A DNA stretch of 64,000 bases from Thiorhodococcus mannitoliphagus (GCF_010915725.1 NZ_JAAIJR010000002.1:62001-126000), one strand, 5' to 3'; shown: positions 25,212-41,245, counted from the stretch's first letter. Translations and numbers: made by a program. The notes: generated by a model from the letters alone, not told the origin.

Positions 25212-26672
25212 CTATTTCTTGCCCGAGCCCGATGACTCGGAGGCGTGATCGGCTACGATGCCGTAACGGTCGATTTTGACGTAGAGGCTTTGCCGACTCA
25301 AGCCTAAGAGTTCGGCGGCCGAGGCGCGGTTGTCCCCGGTCAACTTGAGTGCCGCCTCGATGCACAGGCGCTCAATGGTGTCGGTGGATTCCCGTACCAG
25401 CTCCTTCAGGGGCACGCGCCCCACGCGCTCGGTCAGCTGATCGAGCCAGCGTGTCTGCTCGGGGCTGGTTGGCTGCTCGGCGCTGAGCCGCCGCCCGACG
25501 TCGCGAATGAAGAACCCGAAATAGGGGCGTTCGCCATTGCGGACGGCTGCGGCGGAGATCTCGACCTCCGTCGTTGATCCGTACTCGCCGCGCAGCGTCG
25601 TTGCGAAGAGCCTCACGGTGGTGTGCTGGCGAAGATTGGCCATGAGCACGTTCAGATCGACGCCCGGTCTGCCTAACCAGCGGTCCAGGCTTTCGCCGCG
25701 CGCCTGCTGCTCGGCCGCGATCTCGGTCAAGCTGAGGAAGGTGCTGTTTGCGGTGAGGATCGTGCCGTTGGTATCAGTGATGACGACGCAGTCGGGGGCG
25801 CTCTCGAGCACGCGGAGATAGCGCGCCTTGATGTCTGGCATGGATGCCGTTTTGGAGGCATCCGGGATGACGGGTGATAGCCGCACCAGCAGAAAAGAGG
25901 CGTTCTCTTGGCGCAGCAGGGATGCCGAGACGAGGAACTCTTGCGTGCTGTCCAGCAGGATCGCTCGGACGTCGTCCGCCCGCCCAGCGGCTCGCACACC
26001 AGCGAGTAGGCCGTTGATCGACTGCGTGCTGTCGTTGTCGAAGCCTTCGGGGAAGGGTCTGCCGATGATCCGCGTCGGTGTCTCGCCGAGCATCTGGCCG
26101 GCGGCAGGGTTGGCCTCGACGACGCGCTGCGTTGGCGCATCGATGATGAGGATTGCCTCCGAGACCATCCGGAAGAGCAGCCGATAGCGCGTCTCGACTT
26201 GTCGAAAGCGCCAGTAGTCACGCTCCAATGCCTGCTGCGCGTCGACGAGCTGCTGCTGCAGGGCCGCCATGCCTTGCAGATTCCGCCCGACAGCGATGAT
26301 TCGGCCGGATTGATCGGCGCGGAGTGCGCGATATTGCATCGGAATGTCGGCGCCGCGCCGAGAGGGGTGCGTCACCTGGCGCCAGCGTGTGACGCTGTGC
26401 TCGGCGGCTTCGTTCAGCAAATCCTCGAGGTTCGCGCGCGTCTCGGGTGATACGGTCTCCAGCCAAGGTTGGCCGATCCAGTCGGGGCTGAGTTCGGCTG
26501 CGAGGTCATCACTACCGTAAGCGATATCGCTAACGACGCCCTGGGCATCCAAGACGACCGCGACGTCAGCCATCCCTTCAACCAAGGCCGCCGTCGTCTC
26601 GGCGTCTAGGACGCCGAGGCTCTCCCTCGGGGCTCTGAACGAACTCACGGCGACCAGATCCTCCAATGCCAC
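25212..26672 (-). CDS. ppsR: photosynthesis repressor PpsR/CrtJ
   Basis: 486 residues from a GTG. The order is an N-terminal PAS-like domain, a glutamine-rich helix around 135-160 (LQQQLVDAQQALERDY), two PAS domains (about 165-275 and 285-400) and a C-terminal Fis-type helix-turn-helix (NRASAAELLGLSRQSLYVKI). PpsR represses bch, crt and puc genes under oxygen or light by binding TGT-N12-ACA pairs. Only two cysteines are present, C295 and C437; C437 lies in the HTH at the position of the redox-active cysteine known from Rhodobacter, whereas no cysteine is found near residue 250 where the partner would be. It is divergent from bchF. Confidence 0.94.
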   Translation of the reverse strand: MALEDLVAVSSFRAPRESLGVLDAETTAALVEGMADVAVVLDAQGVVSDIAYGSDDLAAELSPDWIGQPWLETVSPETRANLEDLLNEAAEHSVTRWRQVTHPSRRGADIPMQYRALRADQSGRIIAVGRNLQGMAALQQQLVDAQQALERDYWRFRQVETRYRLLFRMVSEAILIIDAPTQRVVEANPAAGQMLGETPTRIIGRPFPEGFDNDSTQSINGLLAGVRAAGRADDVRAILLDSTQEFLVSASLLRQENASFLLVRLSPVIPDASKTASMPDIKARYLRVLESAPDCVVITDTNGTILTANSTFLSLTEIAAEQQARGESLDRWLGRPGVDLNVLMANLRQHTTVRLFATTLRGEYGSTTEVEISAAAVRNGERPYFGFFIRDVGRRLSAEQPTSPEQTRWLDQLTERVGRVPLKELVRESTDTIERLCIEAALKLTGDNRASAAELLGLSRQSLYVKIDRYGIVADHASESSGSGKK

Positions 26673-27213
26673 ATGGGCGCACTTTCAAAATCAATTCAGC
26701 ACTCCGCCTCAGGTGGCTGGCTTGCCGTACTCGGGGCGGGGCACATCCAGGCGTCATCGCACGCGCGGGCACCGAACACATCAATTAAACCGTTTTTCGT
26801 TCCAGGCGGCGCGGCGGCGCCGAAAGATGGGGGCCGACGCCTACGACATCGCCAAGAGGGTGCGGGATCTGCGCTCGATCACGAGAGTCTTGCAGGTCTC
26901 GCAGTGCCGCTTGGCGCGGTTGACGAGCCGCTGTCACCGCCTCAATATGCCCGGCCAAGCGCGTCAGGTATTCAGGCCTGCGTTCATGAATGACAGCAAG
27001 GGTTTCGGGTGTCTCCTCGCACATCACTGAAGTGGCTTGGCTGTATGCCGCCGTGACAACATGGGCATGGTCCCTATTGTGGTTGCTTGCCCGAGGTTGT
27101 CAAGTCAGGTTTACGTAAAGTTTGGTTGACGCATGCGTGAAAGCGGACTAGATTTCTGCATGTAACTTAAGTGAAGATCGTAAAGATCTGAAAGCGGATT
27201 CGGCCCGAGAAGC
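26673..27213. other. divergent regulatory interval between ppsR and bchF
   Basis: 541 bases with no confident gene. A minus-strand frame at 26785-27027 (80 codons, ATG preceded by TCAGTG only) has no recognisable motif and is not accepted. A PpsR-like site at 27098-27115 and the perfect 10-base palindrome ACGCATGCGT at 27129-27138 lie within 120 bases of the bchF start. aerR/ppaA, which often accompanies ppsR, is not here. Confidence 0.6.
27098..27115. promoter_or_regulatory. candidate PpsR site upstream of bchF
   Basis: TGT-CAAGTCAGGTTT-ACG fits the PpsR/CrtJ pattern TGT-N12-ACA at five of six fixed positions, 99 bases before bchF and next to the divergent ppsR gene. A six-base pattern is weak evidence on its own. 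Confidence 0.4.
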
Positions 27214-29021
<1,808 letters not shown>

Positions 29022-29025
29022 AGTC

Positions 29026-30577
29026 ATGCAGCTGACCCTTTGGTCCTATGAAGGTCCCCCGCACATCGGCGCGATGCGGATCGCCGTCTCGATGGAGGGT
29101 GTCCATTTGGTGCTGCATGCGCCTCAAGGTGACACCTACGCCGATCTGCTCTTCACCATGATCGAGCGACGTGGTCAGCGTCCTCCGGTGACCTATACGA
29201 CCTTCCAAGCGCGCGAGTTGGGGGGCGATACCGCCGGGCTGGTCAAGACCACGATTCAAGAGGCCTACGATCGGTTCAAGCCACGCGTGCTCATGATCGG
29301 CGAGTCTTGCACTGCGGAGCTGATTCAAGATCAGCCTACGGCGCTCGCTCAGGGGATGGGGCTGCCGGTGCCTGTCCTACCGCTGGAGCTGCCTGCCTAC
29401 ACGCGGAAAGAGGGGTGGGGGGCAAACGAGACTTTCTACCAGCTCGTGCGGGGCCTGCTGAAGAGTCGAGTGCCGACTCCCGGCGCTGAGTCCGAGATGC
29501 GCGCATCTGGCCCGCGGCCCAAGGCGAATCTGCTCGGCCCGACGGCGCTGGGTTTCCGTTGCCGCGACGACGTGGTCGAGGTAACGCGCCTCTTGGATTC
29601 GATTGGCGTCGACGTCAACGTGATCGCGCCACTTGGGGCTACCCCGGAAGACCTGCTCAGGATCCCCGAGGCCGACATCAATCTCTGTCTCTACCCAGAG
29701 GTGGCCGACCAGGCCTGTCACTGGTTGGAGCGCATGTTTGGTCAGCCGACCATCAAGACAGTGCCCATCGGTATCGGTGCGACGCACGACTTCATTCAGG
29801 AGGTCGGGCGTGCGCTCCAGCTCGATCTCGACGCCACAGCGGATCCGATCTGGTCTAGAATGCCGTGGTACTCGCGCTCAGTGGACTCGACCTATCTGAC
29901 TGGGAAGCGGGTGTTCATCTTCGGTGACGCCACGCATGTTGTGGCTTCAGCGCGCATTGCCTCCGAGGAGCTGGGCTTCAAAGTCGTCGGGCTCGGCACC
30001 TACGCCCGTGAGTTTGCTCGGGAAGTGCGAGATGCGGCCAAGCATTACGGTGTGGAGCCGCTGATAACGGATGACTACCTCGAGGTGGAGAAGAAGGTCG
30101 CCGAGCTGCACCCGGAACTCGTTCTGGGCACGCAGATGGAGCGCCACATCGCCAAGCGTCTGGGGGTCCCCTGTGCCGTGATCTCCGCGCCGGTGCACAT
30201 CCAGGATTTTCCGTCGCGTTATGCCCCGCAGATGGGGTTCGAAGGCGCCAACGTCATCTTCGATACATGGGTCCATCCCCTGATGATGGGGCTGGAAGAG
30301 CACCTTATTACCATGTTTCGAGAGGACTTCGAGTTCCATGATGCGGCGACGCCTTCGCATCTTGGGTCGAGTGCGACCCCAGGTCGCTCGCAGCCGCCTC
30401 CGGCGGAGCCTGCGGAGGGCGATGGGGAGGCTGGTGAAACCATTATGGCCTGGGCACCGGATGCCGAGCAGGAACTGAAAAAGATTCCCTTCTTCGTGCG
30501 TGGGAAGGCGCGTCGGAATACGGAGCGCTACGCGCAAGAACAGGGGATCCAGACAATTACTGTGGAGACGCTTTACG

Positions 30578-30603
<26 letters not shown>
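29026..30603 (+). CDS. bchB: dark-operative protochlorophyllide reductase subunit B
   Basis: 525 residues, partner of BchN. D36 ([10 protein letters not shown]) is the unusual aspartate ligand of the NB cluster. [10 protein letters not shown] and the C-terminal protochlorophyllide-sensing domain ([27 protein letters not shown]) are present. A 40-residue Pro/Gly-rich linker (about 445-480) separates the catalytic body from that domain. Its last 26 bases overlap bchH, so translation of the two is coupled. Confidence 0.97.
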
Positions 30604-35222
<4,619 letters not shown>

Positions 35223-35223
<1 letters not shown>

Positions 35224-35924
35224 TGGAGAAGGTCTCTTACCAGGAACGTCGCGGTGAGATCGAGCACTACTTCGATCGCACGGCGGCAGATGCCTGGCGC
35301 AAGCTCACCTCGGATGCCAAGGTCAGCAAGATCCGTGAGACGGTGCGCGCCGGGCGTGACGACATGCGTCGGACACTGCTCGAATGGCTGCCGGACGACC
35401 TGACTGGCAAGCGTCTCTTGGACGCCGGCTGCGGCACTGGCGCGCTTGCTGTGGAAGCGGCGCGGCGCGGCGCGGATGTCGTCGCCATCGATGTCGCACC
35501 AACGCTGATCGAGATCGCGCGCGAGCGTGCTCCAACTGACCTAGGTCAAGGTTCGGTGACATTTCAGGCCGGGGATATGCTCGATCCTGCTCACGGACAA
35601 TTCGACCATGTAGTCGGGATGGATTCGCTCATTCATTATTGCCCCGCCGATGTCGTGAAGGTGCTCGCGGGTTTGGCTGATCGAACGAGCGGCTCGATTC
35701 TTTTCACGTTTGCGCCGAGAACCGTGCCGCTCGCGATCATGCATGCCGTCGGGCGCTTCTTCCCTCGCGGAGACCGTTCTCCAGCGATCGAGCCGGTTAG
35801 CATGCGAGCACTGACGCAGCTCATCGCGAACGAGCCGGGTCTGCAAGGTTGGGCGCCGAACCGAACACGGCGAATTGCCGTTGGGTTCTACACGTCCCAG
35901 GCGCTGGAGCTGTTGCCGGCCTGA
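35223..35924 (+). CDS. bchM: magnesium-protoporphyrin O-methyltransferase
   Basis: The 233-residue SAM-dependent enzyme methylates Mg-protoporphyrin IX after the chelatase step. SAM motif I is LLDAGCGTGALAVEAARRGA; the N-terminal EIEHYFDRTAADAW and the C-terminal RFFPRGDRSPAIEPVS region are typical of BchM. The ATG at 35223 overlaps the bchL stop (TGATG arrangement). It is the last gene of the bchFNBHLM run; lhaA, which often follows it, is not present. Confidence 0.96.
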
Positions 35925-36250
35925 GGCGTTTGCTAGTGCGTCTCGAGACACTCGAGGCGAGATCGATCGAGCGCTTTTCAGCGCTGTGGGGCCACGGCTC
36001 GGGTCGTGGCGATGCGCTTGTCAGTTTCAGGGGGAGACGGCGCCGTCTCGCCTTGGCCTAGCAAGGGTAATGGGCCCGGTATCCAACGGATCTGGGGTCG
36101 TCTATTGCACTGAGGTCGTTTTGTTTTTTGCCACGCTGATCGCCATTGGTCCGTCCGTGTACGCCGCGAAAGGATTCGGTCCACGGCGGTCATCGCGTAA
36201 CTGTCTAGCTGACTATTCTGGCTAGCCATTTGTCCTACGGAGGTTACATC
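35925..36250. other. intergenic region between bchM and puhA
   Basis: 326 bases without a gene. A perfect 16-base palindrome GAGACGGCGCCGTCTC lies at 36034-36049 with no T-run after it. In many purple bacteria lhaA/pucC fills this place; no part of it is visible in either strand. Promoter elements for puhA are presumably in the last 150 bases. Confidence 0.6.
36231..36248. promoter_or_regulatory. exact TGT-N12-ACA motif over the puhA ribosome-binding site
   Basis: TGT-CCTACGGAGGTT-ACA matches the PpsR/CrtJ pattern at all six fixed bases and contains the puhA Shine-Dalgarno GGAGG (36239-36243). A match of six fixed bases is expected by chance several times in 64 kb, so occupancy by PpsR is only a possibility. 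Confidence 0.3.
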
Positions 36251-37033
36251 ATGTCTGCTGCCATCACTGACTACATCGACGTTGCACAACTAACGATTTG
36301 GGCCTTTTGGTTCTTCTTTGCTGGACTCGTTTACTACCTCCGCCAGGAGGATAAGCGCGAGGGCTATCCGCTCGATTCCGACCGCACCGAAAGGTCCGGC
36401 GGACGCGTGAAAGTCGTTGGTTTTCCGGTCCTGGCCGAGCCCAAGACCTTCATCATGCCTCATAACATGGGGACCGTGCAGGCACCTCGCCAAGAGGCTC
36501 CGGCCACGAATTTGAAGGCGACGCCTGCTGCTCCCTTCCCGGGCGCTCCCTTCGATCCGGTCGGTGATCCAATGCTTTCCGAGTTCGGCCCCGCCGCCTC
36601 CCCGGATCGTCCGAAGCACTGCGATCTGACCTTTGAGGGTCAGGCAAAGATTGTTCCGCTGCGCGTCGCTACCGACTTCAGCATCTCCGACAAGGATCCG
36701 GATCCGCGCGGAATGACCGTTGTTGGCCTTGACGGCGAGACCGCAGGTACCGTGACCGACGTTTGGGTCGACCGCTCCGAGCCGCAGATCCGCTACCTCG
36801 AGATGAAGGTCGCGAAGGGCGGCAAGCAGGCTTTGTTGCCGATCAACTTCTGCCGCTTCAACAAGAAGGCTCGCTCCATCAAGGTCGCTGCGATCAAGGC
36901 CGAGCACTTCGCGAACGTCCCGGGTTTGGCGAAGCCTGACCAAATCACCCTCTATGAGGAAGACAAGGTCTGCGCCTACTACGCAGGTGGTAAGCTCTAC
37001 GCAACCGCTGAGCGTGCTGGTCCCTTATTGTGA
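36251..37033 (+). CDS. puhA: photosynthetic reaction centre H subunit
   Basis: 260 residues. One N-terminal membrane helix (about 12-31, ending [17 protein letters not shown]) anchors a cytoplasmic PRC-barrel domain ([20 protein letters not shown] to [16 protein letters not shown]). The H subunit stabilises the reaction centre and controls quinone protonation. The start has GGAGG 7 bases upstream. The stop overlaps the puhB start by 4 bases. Confidence 0.97.
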   Translation: MSAAITDYIDVAQLTIWAFWFFFAGLVYYLRQEDKREGYPLDSDRTERSGGRVKVVGFPVLAEPKTFIMPHNMGTVQAPRQEAPATNLKATPAAPFPGAPFDPVGDPMLSEFGPAASPDRPKHCDLTFEGQAKIVPLRVATDFSISDKDPDPRGMTVVGLDGETAGTVTDVWVDRSEPQIRYLEMKVAKGGKQALLPINFCRFNKKARSIKVAAIKAEHFANVPGLAKPDQITLYEEDKVCAYYAGGKLYATAERAGPLL

Positions 37034-37698
37034 GAGAGTATGACTTCGAGCCCATTCAGGGCTTGCCAGAGCGCCTTCCTCCTGGTGAGGAGGTGCTCTG
37101 GCAGGGCAAGCCGCGCTGGGGTTCCCTGGCGCGGCGGGCCTTTCATGTCCGAAATATCGCGATTTATTTTGCGGTGCTCGAGGTCTTGGCGATTGCCGTG
37201 GATTGGTCGGACGGCCTTTCCATGGCGAGCGTCCTTTCAAGCCTGACGTGGATGCTGCTGCTCGCGGGTATCTCGATCGGTGCCCTAGCGCTCTTGGCTT
37301 GGGCGATGGCGCGCACGACCATCTATACCATCACCAATAAACGGGTGGTGATGCGGATCGGTGTGGCGCTGCCGATGATGATGAATCTACCCTTCAAGCA
37401 AATCCGCTCGGCCGATCTCAAGACCTACGAGGACGGTACGGGTGATATCCCGCTGCTGCTTGCGCAGTCGGCGAAGCCGTCTTATGTGATTTTTTGGCCT
37501 CACGCGCGTCCCTGGCATTTTTCGCCACCACAGCCGATGCTGCGCACGGTCCCTGACGCGACAGAGGTCGCTGGGATCTTGGCGGGGGCCCTGAAGGCAT
37601 ACTCGGAAGAAGTCAATCAAGAGTCCTCTGCGCACCATGACCCGATCGGAACCGCCCCCGCGCATCAGCTGGCCTCCGCAGACGAATCCGTTTCCTAA
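37030..37698 (+). CDS. puhB: photosynthetic complex assembly protein PuhB
   Basis: 222 residues with a PH-like (YdbS/bPH2) core. It starts at GTG, overlapping puh[21 protein letters not shown] leads into two membrane segments (about 44-60 and 72-92), then [20 protein letters not shown]. It is known as a factor for reaction-centre assembly, interacting with PuhA. It lies in the puhABC operon; puhC starts 11 bases later. Confidence 0.94.
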   Translation: MREYDFEPIQGLPERLPPGEEVLWQGKPRWGSLARRAFHVRNIAIYFAVLEVLAIAVDWSDGLSMASVLSSLTWMLLLAGISIGALALLAWAMARTTIYTITNKRVVMRIGVALPMMMNLPFKQIRSADLKTYEDGTGDIPLLLAQSAKPSYVIFWPHARPWHFSPPQPMLRTVPDATEVAGILAGALKAYSEEVNQESSAHHDPIGTAPAHQLASADESVS

Positions 37699-37709
37699 GA
37701 GGTTTTCCT

Positions 37710-38168
37710 GTGAGTGATCCTTTCGAGGAGCGCGCCTTTCCCAAGGGCGTTCTCATTGCCGTCGCCGCTTTGCTGAGCTTCACGATCATCATGATTGCGA
37801 TCGCCCGAATGACAGGCGTCATGCTCCCGCAGGCGCCGGTTACGGCGGCGTTGGAGTCGCGGGACATCGTTTTCGTCGACCAGGAGGATGGCTCTACGGC
37901 CGTGAAGGATGTGAGTACGGGCGAACTTATTCAGGTGTTGCCTCCGGGCGGCGAGGGCTTTATTCGCGGGGTGTTGCGAAGCATGGAGCGCCAGCGGCGC
38001 GGCTATGACGCGACCCTGGCGGAGCCTTTCCGTCTGGCGCGCCGAGAAAGCGGTGATGTGACGCTTGAGGACCCGGTTACCGGTATCCTTCTTGATCTTC
38101 GGGCCTATGGTGAGACGAACCAAGCCTCGTTCGCCGAGCTGCTGCCTGCAGGCTCAGGTTCGGACTGA
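37710..38168 (+). CDS. puhC: photosynthetic complex assembly protein PuhC
   Basis: 152 residues from a GTG. A single N-terminal membrane helix (about 14-34) is followed by a periplasmic domain containing DGSTAVKDVSTGELIQVLPP and GFIRGVLRSMERQRR, characteristic of PuhC. It is needed for normal RC-LH1 assembly in Rhodobacter. It is separated from puhE by 143 bases that contain a short reading frame. Confidence 0.92.
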   Translation: MSDPFEERAFPKGVLIAVAALLSFTIIMIAIARMTGVMLPQAPVTAALESRDIVFVDQEDGSTAVKDVSTGELIQVLPPGGEGFIRGVLRSMERQRRGYDATLAEPFRLARRESGDVTLEDPVTGILLDLRAYGETNQASFAELLPAGSGSD

Positions 38169-38180
38169 GCCAAACCCCGC

Positions 38181-38319
38181 CATGCTCGCGAAGTCGCGGG
38201 CGTCTGTTCGCGACCGATTTCAGACGTCGTTGAGACTGAGGATCGCGATCGAGTTCAACGGCCGATCCTTGGTGCTCAGGGATCCATCTGCTCGAGAGTT
38301 GGGTCTAGTCGATGTCTGA
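38181..38319 (+). CDS. possible 45-residue protein between puhC and puhE
   Basis: A short frame starting ATGCTCGCGAAG, basic in the first half and ending RDPSARELGLVDV. It overlaps the puhE start by 8 bases, an arrangement suggesting translational coupling. In Rhodobacter capsulatus a small gene (orf55) occupies the same position, but I cannot establish homology from sequence memory. No clear ribosome-binding site is seen, so it may be only a leader. Confidence 0.35.
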
Positions 38320-39229
38320 TTTCGGTTTTCCAATCCTGTACGCGCTTGGGTTGTGGTGGTTTAGCACCGGAGTTGTCCTTTACCTAGATAACCTCCCCGG
38401 CCGGACCTTCCGCTGGACCCTCCTCGGCGGGACCATCGTCCTCGCCATTGCGATCTTCGGGCTGGTCGTCACCAGCGCTTCGGATACCATCTTTGCGACT
38501 TACCTAGCCTTTTCTTGCGGTGTCGTCATTTGGGGCGTCCTGGAGATGAGCTACTTCACCGGATTTGTCACCGGACCGCGAAAGACGCCTTGCCCGCCGG
38601 CGTGCTCCGAATGGAAGCGTTTCGGCCTGGCGATCTTGACCAGTCTCTATCATGAGCTGGCGATTCTAGGTACCCTGCTGTTCATGGCCCTCGTCACCCT
38701 CGAGGAGCCGAACCAAATCGGCACATGGACTTTCGTGGTCTTGTGGCTGATGCGCTGGAGCGCAAAGCTGAATCTCTTTCTCGGTGTTCCGAATCTCAAC
38801 GAAGACTGGCTTCCCGAGCACCTGCGCTACCTCAAGACCTATATGTCAAAGCGGTCTATGAACCCGCTCTTCCCGGTGTCTGTGACGATTGCGACTGTGG
38901 TCGCCGTGCTCATCGTTCTCAAGGCAATGGCCCCGGAGATGACTGGCGCGAGCGCAGTCGGATTGATCCTTGTGGCGACTTTGCTGTCGCTGGGGATACT
39001 CGAGCACTGGCTCCTGGTGCTGCCCTTGCCGGACGAGGCCCTTTGGGCCTGGGCGCTGCCGTCGCGCAAGCATGACGACTCGACGGGTGAAGGTCATTCG
39101 GAGGCTGGGGTGGATGATTCGTCCGCATGTATTCGGATGCACCCACGCGCCGAGAGCGCGCAGTCTTCTGCCGATACAGAGCGCCGATGCCGGATTCAGG
39201 CGGATTCCAGACTCATCTCCAACCTGTAA
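38312..39229 (+). CDS. puhE: photosynthetic complex assembly protein PuhE (DUF3623)
   Basis: 305 residues, with seven or so membrane segments and the family signatures ALGLWWFSTGVVLYLDNLPG, GVLEMSYFTGFVTGPRK and RWSAKLNLFLGVPNLNEDWL. PuhE homologues modulate bacteriochlorophyll production and complex assembly. The last 50 residues are hydrophilic and not typical of the family core. The 654-base interval before hemN suggests transcription ends soon after it. Confidence 0.93.
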   Translation: MSDFGFPILYALGLWWFSTGVVLYLDNLPGRTFRWTLLGGTIVLAIAIFGLVVTSASDTIFATYLAFSCGVVIWGVLEMSYFTGFVTGPRKTPCPPACSEWKRFGLAILTSLYHELAILGTLLFMALVTLEEPNQIGTWTFVVLWLMRWSAKLNLFLGVPNLNEDWLPEHLRYLKTYMSKRSMNPLFPVSVTIATVVAVLIVLKAMAPEMTGASAVGLILVATLLSLGILEHWLLVLPLPDEALWAWALPSRKHDDSTGEGHSEAGVDDSSACIRMHPRAESAQSSADTERRCRIQADSRLISNL

Positions 39230-39883
39230 CTTGCATTTGAGCTGCTAAGGCGTTGTCTGTCACAGCTGACAGCCGCTGACCGGTCTCGAGGCCCGCCTTC
39301 CGTGTCGCGCCAGCTGCCACAGAGCCCGGCGGTGCCCCTTGAAGGCAAACCTCGACCCGGCGCCAGCTGGCACGAGATGTTCCGGCAATCGCCTAACCGC
39401 TGCTTTCTACGCCCTCAATCTGGTTATGCGCGAAAACATCTCGGCGCCATTTGCGCAGGACGTTGGTGATTGCTGTGGTACACTTTTCGTAGTTTTGCGG
39501 AACTTTAGGATCAATCGCTCTTGCTCCCTGGAGCTTCAGTGCCTCTCCAAGTATACTGCTCACGCATCATCGCCCGAGCCCAATGATCAACGAGCACAAC
39601 TTCCCAGCGTCGCATTTCTCCAGGACCGTCATGCTTTTGCGGATGGCGGGACGTCTATGCTGTTGCACCTATGTAGCAGACTGGCTGCGGTGAAATGTTG
39701 ATAGGCCAGAACACCCTGGCCTAGGCTGTTTGTCTCTTGGGTTTTGAATCCAGGTCGGCAGGCTCAAAGACTCGGTTTCCGTTTTTACGGCTCGTTCGAT
39801 GCAGTTGACCATGATCGGTGGGGCCTACAAAGAGGTCGTGCCACGGGTGACATCGCTTCAATTCGACTAGGCGGGTGAGTTCT
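39230..39883. other. non-coding interval between puhE and hemN
   Basis: No gene is accepted in this stretch. It includes family C copy 3 (39248-39394), a perfect 8-base stem TAGGCCAG/CTGGCCTA at 39702-39723 and, 66 bases before hemN, TTGAC-CATG-ATCGG (39805-39818), which fits the FNR/Anr consensus TTGAT-N4-ATCAA at only 7 of 10 positions. Confidence 0.5.
39248..39394 (+). repeat. repeat family C, copy 3
   Basis: 147 bases in the same orientation as the copies at 7752 and 8901. Shared blocks are GCCCGCCTTCCGTGTCGC and CCTTGAAGGCAAACCTCGA; the outer AGGCG...CGCCT ends are kept but the inner inverted repeats are more diverged. Confidence 0.7.
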
Positions 39884-41245
39884 ATGGCGCTTCCCATACC
39901 CTCGAGTCTGCCGCTCGACCTCCTCGAGCGCTACGGCCATTCGACCCATGGCTGTCCGACCTCGATTTCGGGCTTTATCGGGGACCAGCCGTTTACTGAG
40001 TCGCAATACAAGAGGGCCCTGCAGGGTGTGAGGCAGGATCCGGATGCGTCGCTTGCCGTCTACGTCCATGTGCCCTTCTGCCACGTACGCTGTCTCTATT
40101 GTGCGTGCAACACGACGGTGACGCACAGCATCGAGAAGGTGGACCAATATCTCGACGCACTCGAGATCGAGATGGACATGGTCGCGGACGAGATCGGCTG
40201 CGGTCGCAGAGTGGAGCAGCTGCACATTGGCGGCGGCACTCCGAATCATCTCAACGAACCGCAGCTCGCACGTCTCATGGAGATTGTGGAGCGGCATTTC
40301 GCGCTCGCGCCAGATGCCTGTGCCTCGATCGAATGCAATCCGCGCCGTGCGTCGGTCGGGCAGCTCGAGTTGCTGTACGGCCTGGGCTTCCGCCGTGTCA
40401 GCTTCGGTGTTCAAGATTTGAACACGGATGTCCAACGGGCCATCGGGCGGGTGCAGTCGCTCAACATGGTGCGTGATGTCTTCCTGACTGCCCGCGCGAC
40501 GGGCTTCGAGAGTATCAATCTCGATCTGGTCTACGGGCTGCCTTTCCAGACTCAGTCCAGCTTTCAGGCAACACTCGACCAGGTCTTGGATTTGGGCCCA
40601 GATCGCGTGGCCTGTTTCAGCTACGCACACGACCCCTCCAGTCGCCCCCACCAACATGCGATCAGCAAGGCGCATCTGCCGTCGGCAAGCGAGAAGCTCG
40701 CACTCTTTCACGACGCCGTGAAGCGCTTTACGGAAGCCGGCTATCGCTGGGTTGGCTTGGATGTCTTCGTGCGCGAGGATGACGAGCTGTTCGATGCCCA
40801 GGCGAAGGGTCGGCTTTGTCGGAACGCAATCGGTTATACGCCGATGCCCGCCAAGCAGGTCCTTGCCTTCGGTCCTAGCGGAATCGGCGAACTCGGGGGG
40901 GCGCTGGTGCAGAATCAGCCGGACCTCAGGCAATGGCAGAAGCACGTCAATGCACGCGAGCTACCTGTCGCCTGGGGACGCGTCCTGACCGAGACGGACA
41001 GGCGCCGACGCGAGGCGATTCTCTATCTCATGTGCAACCTCCAGTTGCCCGCGAGTTCCGCCGCTGACCTCGATAGCGAATACGAGCGTCTCTGCAGGGA
41101 GGCCGAGCATGGTCTCGTTGAGGTCTCGGATGAGGGTATTCGAGTCACTCCCCAGGGGCGCTACTTGTTGCGTGGCCTCTGTGGGGCGCAGGATTCATTG
41201 GTAGACTGGGGAAGCAGCCAGTGGCGCTTCAGGGTGTCGACGTGA
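39884..41245 (+). CDS. hemN: oxygen-independent coproporphyrinogen III oxidase
   Basis: A 453-residue radical-SAM enzyme converting coproporphyrinogen III to protoporphyrinogen IX without oxygen. The 4Fe-4S motif is VPFCHVRCLYCACNT (CxxxCxC plus the extra C of true HemN), followed by HIGGGTPNHL, SFGVQDLNTDVQRAIGR and INLDLVYGLPFQT. The length and the two-domain C terminus match HemN and not the shorter HemW. The ATG at 39884 is preferred (GGCGGG 8 bases upstream) over a GTG at 39875. It supplies the porphyrin branch under anoxia and overlaps bchJ by 4 bases. Confidence 0.95.
   Translation: MALPIPSSLPLDLLERYGHSTHGCPTSISGFIGDQPFTESQYKRALQGVRQDPDASLAVYVHVPFCHVRCLYCACNTTVTHSIEKVDQYLDALEIEMDMVADEIGCGRRVEQLHIGGGTPNHLNEPQLARLMEIVERHFALAPDACASIECNPRRASVGQLELLYGLGFRRVSFGVQDLNTDVQRAIGRVQSLNMVRDVFLTARATGFESINLDLVYGLPFQTQSSFQATLDQVLDLGPDRVACFSYAHDPSSRPHQHAISKAHLPSASEKLALFHDAVKRFTEAGYRWVGLDVFVREDDELFDAQAKGRLCRNAIGYTPMPAKQVLAFGPSGIGELGGALVQNQPDLRQWQKHVNARELPVAWGRVLTETDRRRREAILYLMCNLQLPASSAADLDSEYERLCREAEHGLVEVSDEGIRVTPQGRYLLRGLCGAQDSLVDWGSSQWRFRVST

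Noticed and set aside
26785-27027. Minus-strand 80-codon frame upstream of ppsR
   Set aside because: No family resemblance, no strong ribosome-binding site, and it lies in what must be the divergent promoter region.
26713-27030. Plus-strand frame containing GADAYDIAKRVRDL, recalling the end of a cobalamin-binding domain such as AerR/PpaA, which often neighbours ppsR
   Set aside because: Only about a dozen residues resemble the domain; the preceding 60 residues do not, no DxHxxG cobalamin motif is present, and there is no ribosome-binding site.
39339-39701. Plus-strand 120-codon frame between puhE and hemN
   Set aside because: It begins inside family C repeat and resembles the frame in the other C copy only because the repeat is shared; the rest has no protein character.
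39805-39818. FNR-like box upstream of hemN
   Set aside because: Only 7 of 10 consensus bases match, so it is noted in the interval entry but not listed as a site.
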